A stretch of DNA of 9,431 nt from Cellulomonas sp. (lineage in GTDB: Bacteria; Actinomycetota; Actinomycetes; Actinomycetales; Cellulomonadaceae). The notes beneath the pieces were generated by a model. That model had not been told where the DNA came from. It did no database searches and was given only the letters and a program-made list of their open reading frames with translations. Position 1 is the first letter of the stretch. Each line of letters begins with the position of its first letter. Positions 1-5,984 of this stretch are shown here, in pieces. The stretch lies in assembly GCA_031178805.1 (NCBI GenBank), contig JAPSIJ010000072.1, positions 1 through 9,431 on the forward strand, given 5' to 3'. Made by a program: the position numbers and the translations under genes.

Positions 1-14
1 AGCAGGTGGGCCAT
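1..14 (-). CDS. Possible 5' end of a divergent gene, cut by the window edge
   Basis: Read on the minus strand, an ATG at 14-12 opens a frame coding Met-Ala-His-Leu-Leu before the window ends. Six bases upstream is a TACGCT hexamer (plus-strand 21-26), which fits TANNNT and is spaced as in leaderless actinobacterial genes. As I remember them, many actinobacterial ABC-F ATPases begin with these five residues, so an ABC-F protein is one guess, but five codons cannot establish a family. The gene would be divergent from the histidine kinase at 133. The alternative is that this ATG is chance and the segment belongs to an unseen gene or is noncoding. Confidence 0.3.
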
Positions 15-20
15 CCGGCA

Positions 21-26
21 AGCGTA
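21..26 (-). promoter_or_regulatory. Candidate -10 box of the divergent left-edge gene
   Basis: The minus strand reads TACGCT, followed by six bases and then the ATG at 14. A start site about seven bases past the hexamer would fall on the start codon, giving a leaderless transcript. No TTGACA-like -35 is visible, which is common in GC-rich actinobacteria. Confidence 0.3.
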
Positions 27-120
27 GGCGGCGGCGGGCCCCGGTCGCGGCGGGCCGGACCCCGCCGGCGCCCGGGACCCCGGCGGTCACCACCGGGGCG
101 GTCCGCCCCCTTCGCCCCGA

Positions 121-126
121 TACGGT
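121..126 (+). promoter_or_regulatory. Candidate -10 box for the kinase-regulator operon (leaderless start)
   Basis: TACGGT matches TANNNT and lies exactly six bases before the GTG at 133, so the predicted transcript would begin at or beside the start codon. The only purine-rich stretch, TAGGG, is too close to the GTG to act as a normal ribosome binding site. I see no recognisable -35. This box is also the main argument for placing the gene start at 133. Confidence 0.45.
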
Positions 127-132
127 AGGGCG

Positions 133-1485
133 GTGCTCCGCCGCGACCCCGCCCCGGCTGCCCCGGCCGCCCCCGTCCCCACCGACCCGGCGGCCGTCGG
201 CGACCCGGACGTCCCCGGCTGGCGGCGGGCCGCCCTGACCACGGACCAGCGGCGCGCCGACGCGCTGCTGGCCGCGGGCCTGCTGGTCGGCGCGGTCCTG
301 AGCCTCGCGCTCGGCCGCACCGCCGGCATGTACGACGAGCCGGCCGAGGGCTGGGTCGCCGTGCTGTGCCTGCTCGCGGTCACCGGTCCGCTGGCGGTGC
401 GGCGCCGGTGGCCCTCGGCGACCGCGGTGGTCGTCGCCGCGGCCTTCGTCGCGGTCGGCGAGCTGCAGGTGCCCGAGACGCTGTTCGCCAACATCGCCCT
501 GTTCATGGCGCTCTACACGGTGGGCGCCTGGGAGGCGAACCGGGCGCGCGCCGCCTGGGTGCGGGCCGCGATCGTCGTGGCGATGTTCGTCTGGCTGCTG
601 TTCGCGATGTACCAGGCGGTCACCGACCCCGAGGGCGTCGAGGGGTTCTCCAACGCCGGGGCGTTCTCCCCGCTGGTCGCCTACCTGCTGATCCAGGTGC
701 TGACCAACATCCTGTACTTCGCGGGGGCCTGGTGGTTCGGCGACCACGCGTGGGCCGCCGCCCGCGAGCGCGCCCGCACCGACTGGCGCGGCCGCCAGCT
801 GGTCGGCGAGCGCCGCCGCGTCGAGGAGCAGGCCGTCGCCATCGAGCGGCTGCGGCTGGCGCGCGAGCTGCACGACGCCGTCGCGCACCACGTGTCCCTG
901 ATGGGCGTGCAGGCCGCGGCGGCCCGCACCGTGCTGGCCAGCGACCCGCGGCAGGCCGCCGACGCGCTGGAGCAGGTCGAGGAGTCCGCCCGCGAGGCGG
1001 TCGACGAGCTGCACGGCCTGCTCAGCACGCTGCGGCACAGCCCGGCCGACGCCGAGGCCGGCGCGGCCGTGGGCTCGCTCGGGGTCGAGCGGCTGCCCGA
1101 GCTGGTGCAGCAGGCCACGGACGCCGGCCTCACCGCGCGGTTCCAGGTGGTGGGGGAGCCCACCCGGGTGGCCCCGCTGACCTCGCTGAACCTGTACCGG
1201 ATCTGCCAGGAGGCGCTGACCAACGTGCGCAAGCACGCCGGGACCGGCGCCCGGGTGGACGTGCGGCTGCGCTACGACGCGGACGCCGTGGAGCTGGAGG
1301 TCGCCGACGACGGCACCGGGGCCCGGCGGCTGCCGCGGACCCGGTCCGGCGGGCTCGGCCTGGTGGGGATGCGGGAGCGGGTGGCCGCGGACGGCGGCAC
1401 GCTCGAGACCGGCGCGCGCGGGCGCGGCGGGTACCTGGTGCGGGCGCGGGTGCCGCTCACGCCGCGGACGGGAGGGGCACGATGA
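133..1485 (+). CDS. Sensor histidine kinase, NarL/DesK type (HisKA_3 + HATPase_c)
   Basis: Membrane histidine kinase of 450 residues that should autophosphorylate on His and pass the phosphate to the regulator encoded next. After a Pro/Ala-rich N-terminus (1-38) there are about six hydrophobic segments (roughly 43-60, 74-89, 96-110, 117-134, 141-163, 178-202) and no large extracellular domain, so the signal is probably sensed in or at the membrane, as in DesK-like kinases. A helical linker leads to the HisKA_3 dimerisation domain with H-box ELHDAVAHH and phospho-acceptor His247. The ATPase domain has an N-box (NVRKHA, Asn364), a G1 box (DDGTG, 392-396) and a G2 box (GGLGLVGMRER, 406-416). All catalytic motifs are intact. 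The GTG start is supported by the -10 box six bases upstream. The stop overlaps the next start (ATGA), indicating translational coupling. The signal is unknown. Confidence 0.93.
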   Translation: MLRRDPAPAAPAAPVPTDPAAVGDPDVPGWRRAALTTDQRRADALLAAGLLVGAVLSLALGRTAGMYDEPAEGWVAVLCLLAVTGPLAVRRRWPSATAVVVAAAFVAVGELQVPETLFANIALFMALYTVGAWEANRARAAWVRAAIVVAMFVWLLFAMYQAVTDPEGVEGFSNAGAFSPLVAYLLIQVLTNILYFAGAWWFGDHAWAAARERARTDWRGRQLVGERRRVEEQAVAIERLRLARELHDAVAHHVSLMGVQAAAARTVLASDPRQAADALEQVEESAREAVDELHGLLSTLRHSPADAEAGAAVGSLGVERLPELVQQATDAGLTARFQVVGEPTRVAPLTSLNLYRICQEALTNVRKHAGTGARVDVRLRYDADAVELEVADDGTGARRLPRTRSGGLGLVGMRERVAADGGTLETGARGRGGYLVRARVPLTPRTGGAR

Positions 1486-2225
1486 CCACGGCCGACGACA
1501 CGGGGACCCGGCCGGAGGTGCCGTTCGGGCCCGACCGGCCGGTGCGCGTGCTGCTCGCGGACGACCAGGCGCTGCTGCGCGCCGGGCTGGCGACCATCCT
1601 GGGCGCGAGCCCGGACCTGGAGGTCGTCGGGCAGGCCGGCGACGGCGCGGAGGCGGTGGCCCTCGCCCGGTCGCTGCGCCCCGACGTCGTCTGCATGGAC
1701 GTGCAGATGCCGGGCACGGACGGCCTGGAGGCCACCCGGCAGATCACCGCCGACCCGGACATCACCGCCGCGGTGCTGGTGCTGACCACGTTCAACCGCG
1801 ACGACTACCTGCTGGAGTCGCTGCAGGCCGGGGCCGCCGGCTTCCTGCTGAAGAACTCCCGCCCCGAGCAGCTCGCCGACGCGGTGCGCGCCGTGGCGGC
1901 GGGCGACGCGCTGCTGTCGCCCGAGGTGACCCGCGCGGTGATCGCCCGGGCGGTCGTCGGCGGCTCCGCCGCCGGGGGGAGCGACGCGGGCGTCCCCGCG
2001 GTGCGGGCGGTGCCCGGCGCCGCCTCCGCCTCCGGGCTGACCGAGCGCGAGGCCGAGGTGCTGCGGCTGGTCGCGCGCGGCCTGAGCAACGACGAGATCG
2101 CCGCGGAGCTGGTCCTGGGCCGGGCCACGGTCAAGACGCACGTGTCCAACGTGCTCACCAAGCTCGGCCTGCGGGACCGGGTGCAGGCGGTCGTCTACGC
2201 GTTCGAGCACGGCCTGACGGACTGA
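1482..2225 (+). CDS. Response regulator, NarL/LuxR family
   Basis: A 247-residue DNA-binding response regulator, presumed partner of the upstream kinase. The receiver domain starts near residue 21 (VRVLLADDQ) with acidic-pocket Asp27 and Asp28, phospho-acceptor Asp73 (CMDVQMPGTDG), switch Thr in LTTF (101-104) and Lys124 (FLLKN). A Gly/Ala/Ser-rich linker (about 159-184), longer than usual, joins it to a LuxR-type helix-turn-helix (LTEREAEVLRLVARG, then NDEIAAELVLGRATVKTHVSNVL). The ATG at 1482 lies inside the kinase stop (ATGA), with GGGAGGGGCA just upstream as ribosome binding site; the frame stays open upstream to 366, but that part is a shadow of the kinase gene. By position its likely target is the exporter operon at 2357, perhaps through the dyad at 2248-2279; that target is inferred, not shown. 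Confidence 0.94.
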   Translation: MTTADDTGTRPEVPFGPDRPVRVLLADDQALLRAGLATILGASPDLEVVGQAGDGAEAVALARSLRPDVVCMDVQMPGTDGLEATRQITADPDITAAVLVLTTFNRDDYLLESLQAGAAGFLLKNSRPEQLADAVRAVAAGDALLSPEVTRAVIARAVVGGSAAGGSDAGVPAVRAVPGAASASGLTEREAEVLRLVARGLSNDEIAAELVLGRATVKTHVSNVLTKLGLRDRVQAVVYAFEHGLTD

Positions 2226-2227
2226 CC

Positions 2228-2245
2228 CTCCCCCTGCAGGGGGAG
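2228..2245 (+). terminator. Perfect 18-bp palindrome after the regulator stop
   Basis: CTCCCCCTGCAGGGGGAG starts two bases after the regulator stop codon. As RNA it gives a seven-base-pair G:C-rich stem closing a TGCA tetraloop. No T-run follows, which is usual for actinobacterial terminators. It may end or attenuate the kinase-regulator transcript, so that the exporter genes need their own promoter. A protein-binding palindrome is the alternative. Confidence 0.45.
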
Positions 2246-2247
2246 CC

Positions 2248-2279
2248 CGGCCGCCGGCGGAAGTTCCGTCCGGCGGCCG
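2248..2279. promoter_or_regulatory. Long dyad upstream of the exporter promoter: operator or terminator
   Basis: A ten-base arm (2248-2257) is exactly complementary to 2270-2279. The centre continues the symmetry as CGGAA-G-TTCCG (2258-2268), leaving one unpaired T at 2269. The dyad ends directly upstream of where the -35 region of the candidate exporter promoter (-10 at 2303-2308) would lie. That is a typical site for an activating LuxR-family regulator such as the one encoded just before. The same fold in RNA could be a second terminator hairpin after the regulator gene. The sequence does not decide between them. Confidence 0.5.
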
Positions 2280-2302
2280 AGGCGGCGCCCCCGGCCGCTC
2301 CC

Positions 2303-2308
2303 TAGCGT
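2303..2308 (+). promoter_or_regulatory. Candidate -10 box of the exporter operon
   Basis: TAGCGT fits TANNNT. Transcription from about 2315 would give a leader of roughly 42 bases that contains the exporter ribosome binding site (CGGGAGA, about 2346-2352). No TTGACA-like -35 is seen 17 bases upstream (AGGCGG), which would suit an activator-dependent promoter with the dyad at 2248-2279 next to it. Confidence 0.4.
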
Positions 2309-2356
2309 TGTCCCCAGCGGACGGACCAGTCCGGACGGTGCGGAACGGGAGACGAC

Positions 2357-3295
2357 ATGCTGCAGCTCGAGGGGATCAGCCGGACCTTCGGCGACCGGCT
2401 CGTGCTCGAGGACGTCGGGTTCACGGTGGAGCGGGGCAAGCTCACCGGGTTCGTCGGCGGCAACGGCGCGGGCAAGACCACCACCATGCGGATCGTGCTC
2501 GGGGTGCTCACGCCCGACTCGGGCACGATCACGCTCGACGGCCGCCCGCTGGGCGACCAGCAGCGCCGCGGCTTCGGCTACATGCCGGAGGAGCGCGGGC
2601 TGTACCCGAAGATGCCGCTGCTGGAGCAGATCGCCTACCTGGCGCGGCTGCACGGCTACGAGAAGCGCCCCGCCACGGAGCGCGCCCGGGAGCTGCTCGA
2701 GAAGCTCGGCCTCGGCGAGCGGCTCACCGACCCGGTCGACGACCTGTCGCTCGGCAACCAGCAGCGCGCGCAGATCGCCGCCGCGCTGGTGCACGACCCC
2801 GAGGTGCTGATCCTCGACGAGCCGTTCTCCGGCCTCGACCCGATGGCCGTCGACGTGGTGCTCGGCGTGCTGTCCGAGCACGCCGCCCGCGGGGTGCCGG
2901 TGCTGTTCTCCTCGCACCAGCTCGACGTGGTCGAGCGGCTCTGCGACGACGTGGTCGTCATCGCCGGCGGCAAGATCCGCGCGTCGGGGGAGAAGGAGGC
3001 GCTCCGGCAGCGGTACGCCGAGCCGCGCTACGAGATCACCTCGGCCGGCGACATGGGCTGGCTGCGCACCGAGCCCGGTGTGTCCGTCGTGGAGTTCGAC
3101 GGCGGCTACGCCCTGTTCGACGCCGAGGAGGCCACCGCGCAGCGCGTGCTGCGCGCCGCGCTCGACGCCGGCCCGGTGCACGCGTTCAGCCCGGTGCGGC
3201 CGCGGCTCGCGGAGATCTTCCGCGACATCGTCCGCGACGAGGAGCGCCACGACGACGAGCCCGCCGCCGCGCGGACGAAGGAGACGGTCCGATGA
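2357..3295 (+). CDS. ABC-2 type exporter, ATP-binding subunit
   Basis: A 312-residue ATPase that should energise the permease encoded next, forming an export complex at the cytoplasmic membrane. Walker A is GGNGAGKT (34-41, Lys40). The Q-loop region reads YMPEERGLYP (75-84), with Glu where most ABC proteins have Gln. The signature is LSLGN (130-134) instead of LSGGQ, Walker B is VLILDEP (150-156, Asp154/Glu155), and the switch His is in FSSHQ (His187). After the nucleotide-binding domain a C-terminal extension (about 215-295) resembles the DUF4162-type tail of the NatA/YhaQ group. The ATG has a GGGAGA ribosome binding site at normal spacing. The stop overlaps the permease start (ATGA). Pairing with a NatB-like permease suggests export of a toxic or membrane-active compound or an ion; the substrate is unknown. 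Confidence 0.92.
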   Translation: MLQLEGISRTFGDRLVLEDVGFTVERGKLTGFVGGNGAGKTTTMRIVLGVLTPDSGTITLDGRPLGDQQRRGFGYMPEERGLYPKMPLLEQIAYLARLHGYEKRPATERARELLEKLGLGERLTDPVDDLSLGNQQRAQIAAALVHDPEVLILDEPFSGLDPMAVDVVLGVLSEHAARGVPVLFSSHQLDVVERLCDDVVVIAGGKIRASGEKEALRQRYAEPRYEITSAGDMGWLRTEPGVSVVEFDGGYALFDAEEATAQRVLRAALDAGPVHAFSPVRPRLAEIFRDIVRDEERHDDEPAAARTKETVR

Positions 3296-4422
3296 GCACG
3301 ACCACCCCCGCCCGCCCCGCCCGCCCGGCGCCGCCCAGCTCGGTGCAGAGCACCCTGATGGTGGCCGAGCGCGAGATCCTGTCGCAGATCCGGAGCAAGT
3401 CGTTCCTGATCTCCACGGCCGTGCTGCTGCTCCTGGTGCTCGGCGGCATCATCCTGTCCAGCGTGCTCGGCGACCGGTTCGGCGGCGACACCAAGGTCGC
3501 CGTCGTCCCGGAGACCGCCGCGGTGATCGCCGACGTCGATGGCCTGGAGGCCGTCGACGCCACGGACGCCGACGCGGCCCGCGCCCTCGTGGAGTCCGAG
3601 GAGGTCTCCGCCGCGGTGCTGCCCGACGCGGACGCCGACAACCCGCTGGGCGTCGTCGTGGTCGGCCTCGACTCCGCGCCCGGCGGCGTGCTGGACGCGC
3701 TCGCGATCACCCCGCCCGTCGAGCTGCTCGACGAGTCCGGCTCCAGCGAGGGGCTGCGCTACCTGGTGTCCCTCGCGTTCGGCCTGGCGTTCATGATGTC
3801 CGCCCTGACGTTCGGCGGCACCATCGCGCAGAACACCGTGCAGGAGAAGCAGTCCCGGATCGTCGAGATCCTGCTGTCCACCGTCCCGCCGCGGGCGCTG
3901 CTCGGCGGCAAGATCCTCGGCAACACCGTGCTCGCCGTCGGCCAGACCGCCGCGATCGCCGCGGTCGCCGTCATCGGGCTCGTGGTCACCGGGCAGGACG
4001 CGGTGCTCAGCCTGATCGGGGCGCCGGTGGCCTGGTTCGTGCTGTTCTTCCTCATCGGGTTCGTGCTGCTGGCGGCGCTGTTCGCCTCCGCCGCCTCGCT
4101 GGTCTCCCGCGTCGAGGACACCGGCCCGGTGCTCACCCCGGTGATGATGCTCGTGATGATCCCGTACTTCGCGGTGGTCTTCTTCAACGACAACGCGCTG
4201 GTGCTGACGATCATGTCGTACGTGCCGTTCAGCGCCCCCGTCGGGATGCCGGTCCGGCTGTTCCTCGGCGAGGCCGCCTGGTGGGAGCCGATCCTGTCGC
4301 TGGTCGTGCTGGCGGTCACCGCCGTCGCGGTCACGGCGGTCGGCGCGCGGATCTACTCCCGCTCCGTGCTCCGCACCGGTCGCCGGGTGAAGCTCTCGGA
4401 GGCCCTGACCACGGCCGCCTGA
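3292..4422 (+). CDS. ABC-2 type exporter permease (NatB/YhaP-like)
   Basis: A 376-residue membrane subunit of the exporter. A Pro/Ala-rich cytoplasmic N-terminus leads to a helix with AEREILSQIRSKSFLI (25-40), typical of this family, then a first membrane segment (about 39-59). Residues 60-155 form an extracytoplasmic domain. A cluster of five or six membrane segments follows (about 158-175, 208-233, 245-271, 280-298, 303-325, 333-352). The family-typical stretch VQEKQSRIVEILLSTV (183-198) is complete. The architecture fits the ABC2_membrane_3 type. The ATG at 3292 overlaps the ATPase stop and has an AAGGAG ribosome binding site eight bases upstream, so the two subunits are translationally coupled. 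Sodium export is known for NatAB, but that substrate cannot be assigned here. Confidence 0.9.
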   Translation: MSTTTPARPARPAPPSSVQSTLMVAEREILSQIRSKSFLISTAVLLLLVLGGIILSSVLGDRFGGDTKVAVVPETAAVIADVDGLEAVDATDADAARALVESEEVSAAVLPDADADNPLGVVVVGLDSAPGGVLDALAITPPVELLDESGSSEGLRYLVSLAFGLAFMMSALTFGGTIAQNTVQEKQSRIVEILLSTVPPRALLGGKILGNTVLAVGQTAAIAAVAVIGLVVTGQDAVLSLIGAPVAWFVLFFLIGFVLLAALFASAASLVSRVEDTGPVLTPVMMLVMIPYFAVVFFNDNALVLTIMSYVPFSAPVGMPVRLFLGEAAWWEPILSLVVLAVTAVAVTAVGARIYSRSVLRTGRRVKLSEALTTAA

Positions 4423-4424
4423 CC

Positions 4425-4440
4425 CGCGCGCCCTCGCGCG
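4425..4440 (+). repeat. Short hairpin directly after the permease stop
   Basis: CGCGCG (4425-4430), four loop bases CCCT, then CGCGCG (4435-4440). It is a six-base-pair stem three bases after the stop codon. In such GC-rich DNA a short CG repeat like this may be chance; it could add to termination together with the larger hairpin downstream. Confidence 0.3.
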
Positions 4441-4447
4441 CGCTCGT

Positions 4448-4513
4448 CGCCGAGGCTGCACTTCCCGTCTGCGTGGCACCCCTGCCGCAGAGACGAGGAG
4501 TGCAGTCTCGGCG
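4448..4513. terminator. Long imperfect inverted repeat between convergent genes; probable bidirectional terminator
   Basis: The left arm (4448-4473) and right arm (4486-4513) are nearly reverse complements. Outer pairing runs 4448-4467 with 4494-4513, broken by one A/C mismatch (4465/4496) and with two G/U pairs. A two-base bulge (4492-4493) follows, then TCTGC/GCAGA (4468-4472/4487-4491), and the tip is GGCA-CCCC-TGCC (4475-4486). The convergent permease and MarR genes end 25 and 19 bases away, so a two-way terminator is the simplest reading. The stem, around 29 pairs in total, is much longer than a standard terminator, and the arms are less G/C-only than the flanks, so a REP-like or miniature mobile repeat is the alternative. 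Confidence 0.65.
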
Positions 4514-4532
4514 TCTGCGCGCGGCGGGTGGG

Positions 4533-5084
4533 TCAGGGGGTGTCGAAGGGGGCGGTGAGCGCGCGGAGCAGGTCCGCGAGGCGCTCGCGGTCGCGGGCGT
4601 CGAGGCCGGCGAGCAGGCCGCGCTCGACGTCCAGCAGCGTCGACATGGCCGCGTCCACCCGGCTGCGGCCCTCCTCGGTGAGGCTCACCAGCACGCCCCG
4701 CCGGTCGTCCGGCGAGGGCAGCCGCTCCACCAGCGCGCGGGACGCCAGGCGGTCGATCCGGTTCGTCATCGTCCCGCTGGTCACCAGCGTCTGGGTGAGC
4801 AGCGCGCCCGGCGACATCCGGTAGGGCGCCCCCGCGCGGCGCAGCGCGGACAGCACGTCGAACTCCCACGGCTCCAGGCCGTGCCGGGCGAACGCCTGCC
4901 GGCGGGCCAGGTCCAGGTGCCGGGACAGCCGCGTCACGCGGGACAGCACCGCCAGCGGGGCGACGTCGAGGTCGGGGCGCTCGCGGGCCCACGCGTCGAC
5001 GATCCGGTCGACCTCGTCCCGGGCGGTGCCCGTGTCCGTGTCCGTGCCCGAGCGCGGGCGCGGGGGAGGGACGGCGGCGGACAT
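4533..5084 (-). CDS. MarR family transcriptional regulator
   Basis: A 183-residue winged-helix repressor-type protein. After a Pro/Thr-rich N-terminus (1-20), helices at about 21-60 form part of the dimer interface. The DNA-binding part is EPWEFDVLSALRRAG (71-85), then SPGALLTQTLVTSGTMTNRIDRLASRALVERL in pieces over 91-122, and the wing with the family motif SPDDRRGVLVSLTEEG (124-139). C-terminal helices (140-180) complete the dimerisation region. The ATG at 5084 is preferred because a TAGCCT box sits seven bases upstream and no ribosome binding site is seen, which fits a leaderless mRNA; the open frame further upstream is antisense to other genes. It lies 29 bases downstream of the TetR gene in the same direction, so both may also be cotranscribed. 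Ligand and targets are unknown. Confidence 0.9.
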   Translation of the reverse strand: MSAAVPPPRPRSGTDTDTGTARDEVDRIVDAWARERPDLDVAPLAVLSRVTRLSRHLDLARRQAFARHGLEPWEFDVLSALRRAGAPYRMSPGALLTQTLVTSGTMTNRIDRLASRALVERLPSPDDRRGVLVSLTEEGRSRVDAAMSTLLDVERGLLAGLDARDRERLADLLRALTAPFDTP

Positions 5085-5091
5085 GCGGGCG

Positions 5092-5097
5092 AGGCTA
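5092..5097 (-). promoter_or_regulatory. Candidate -10 box of the MarR gene (leaderless start)
   Basis: On the minus strand TAGCCT is followed by seven bases and then the ATG at 5084. The match to TANNNT and the spacing put the expected start of transcription at the start codon. The corresponding -35 region falls over the last codons and stop of the TetR gene and shows no consensus. Confidence 0.4.
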
Positions 5098-5113
5098 CTC
5101 GACCGGCGCGCGG

Positions 5114-5857
5114 TCAGTCCCCGGCGGGACCGCCGACGGCCTCGGTGTCGGGCAGCGCGCCGGGCGGGTCGTCGGGCAGCGCGCCGGGCTCCGCGGTCCC
5201 CGGCCGGGCGGCCTCGGTGGCCGTGGTCAGCCGCGGGCGGCGCTCCATCGCGGACAGCCCGTTCCAGGCGAGGTTCACCAGCGCCGCGGCCACGTCGGCC
5301 TTGTCCGGGCTGCGCGCGTCCAGCCAGTGCTGGCCGGTGAGCGCCACCATGCCGACCAGCATCTGCGCGTAGATCGGCGCCGTGCGCGGGTCGAGGCTCT
5401 GCTTGCGGAACTGCTCGGCCAGCAGGTGCTCGACCTGCGTGGCCACGTCGCCGATCAGGCTGGAGAAGGTGCCCGTCGCCTGGGCCACCGGCGAGTCCCG
5501 CACCAGGATGCGGAAGCCGTCCTCGGAGTCCTCGATGTAGCCGAGCAGCGCCAGCGCGGACCGCTCGACCATGACCTTGGGGTGCCCGCCCTCGTCGAGC
5601 GCCCCGGTCAGGGCGGAGGTGAGCGCCTGGATCTCCCGGTCGACGACGACCGCGTAGATGCCCTCCTTGCCGCCGAAGTGCTCGTACACGACCGGCTTGG
5701 AGACCTCGGCACGGGCGGCGATCTCCTCCACGGAGGTCTGCTCGAAGCCCTTCTCGGCGAACAGCCGGCGGCTGACGTCGAGCAGCTGCTCCCGCCGCTG
5801 CGTCGCGGTCATGCGGGCACGCGGGGTGCGGGGCGTGCGCCGGGGCTCCGTGCTCAT
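5114..5857 (-). CDS. TetR family transcriptional regulator
   Basis: A 247-residue TetR/AcrR-type regulator. A basic N-terminal arm (1-20) precedes the DNA-binding domain: RREQLLDVSRRLFAEKGF (21-38), then TSVEEIAARAEVSKPVVYEHF (41-61) with the helix-turn-helix, and GGKEGIYAVV. The ligand-binding/dimerisation part covers about 68-205 and is well formed (FRILVRDSPVAQATGTF, 115-131; QMLVGMVALTGQHWLDAR, 165-182). The last 40 residues are Pro/Gly/Ala-rich and contain an eight-residue tandem repeat. The ATG at 5857 has GAGAGGA upstream on its strand, usable either as ribosome binding site or, as TGA-GAGGAT, as an extended -10 for a leaderless transcript. It is divergent from a tRNA-Gln; from memory, a TetR gene (Rv1019) is near tRNA-Gln and glmU in mycobacteria, so this could be that conserved regulator. 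Its targets are not visible. Confidence 0.92.
   Translation of the reverse strand: MSTEPRRTPRTPRARMTATQRREQLLDVSRRLFAEKGFEQTSVEEIAARAEVSKPVVYEHFGGKEGIYAVVVDREIQALTSALTGALDEGGHPKVMVERSALALLGYIEDSEDGFRILVRDSPVAQATGTFSSLIGDVATQVEHLLAEQFRKQSLDPRTAPIYAQMLVGMVALTGQHWLDARSPDKADVAAALVNLAWNGLSAMERRPRLTTATEAARPGTAEPGALPDDPPGALPDTEAVGGPAGD
5147..5189 (-). repeat. 24-bp-period direct repeat inside the TetR 3' end
   Basis: Nineteen bases at 5147-5165 recur exactly at 5171-5189, a spacing of 24 bases. In the protein this gives PGALPDDP followed by PGALPDTE in the disordered C-terminal tail. The unit length is a multiple of three, so gain or loss of a copy would keep the frame. It looks like a slippage-derived tail repeat outside the folded domain. 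Confidence 0.7.
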
Positions 5858-5863
5858 CGGGCC

Positions 5864-5869
5864 ATCCTC
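5864..5869 (-). promoter_or_regulatory. Candidate extended -10 (or ribosome binding site) of the TetR gene
   Basis: The minus strand reads TGA-GAGGAT followed by six bases and the ATG at 5857. As a promoter it is an extended -10 with a G in place of the first T, and the transcript would be leaderless. The same bases (GAGAGGA) also make a good Shine-Dalgarno sequence, so the true promoter may lie further upstream in 5870-5984. Confidence 0.3.
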
Positions 5870-5942
5870 TCAGGCCGCGCGGGCGGCGCGGCGGAAGGGT
5901 CCGAGGTCCCGGACGTCCCGAGCCCCGGGGCGGTGCCCGTGC

Positions 5943-5951
5943 TGGCAGACT
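5943..5951 (+). promoter_or_regulatory. Candidate extended -10 promoter of the tRNA-Gln gene
   Basis: TGGCAGACT contains an extended -10 TGN followed by CAGACT, which matches TANNNT at five of six informative or neutral positions (C for the first T). It lies 33 bases before the mature tRNA 5' end, a normal distance for a short precursor leader trimmed by RNase P. No -35 consensus is visible. Confidence 0.4.
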
Positions 5952-5984
5952 GGGCCACCGCGGGACCGGTGCGCCGGGCCGCGG

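Noticed and set aside
62..86. Hairpin CCGCCGG (62-68) / CCGGCGG (80-86) as a terminator.
   Set aside because: A seven-base G/C stem is expected by chance here, and the divergent promoters on both sides leave no gene for it to terminate.
366..1481. In-frame upstream extension of the response regulator to 366.
   Set aside because: The translated extension is Arg/Ala/Gly noise in a shifted frame over the kinase gene; the receiver domain begins shortly after the ATG at 1482.
2308..3291. In-frame upstream extension of the permease, and a long forward frame from 3078 to 5372.
   Set aside because: Both overlap the ATPase and permease genes in other frames and give Arg-rich translations with no domain; the permease has its own ATG and ribosome binding site at 3292.
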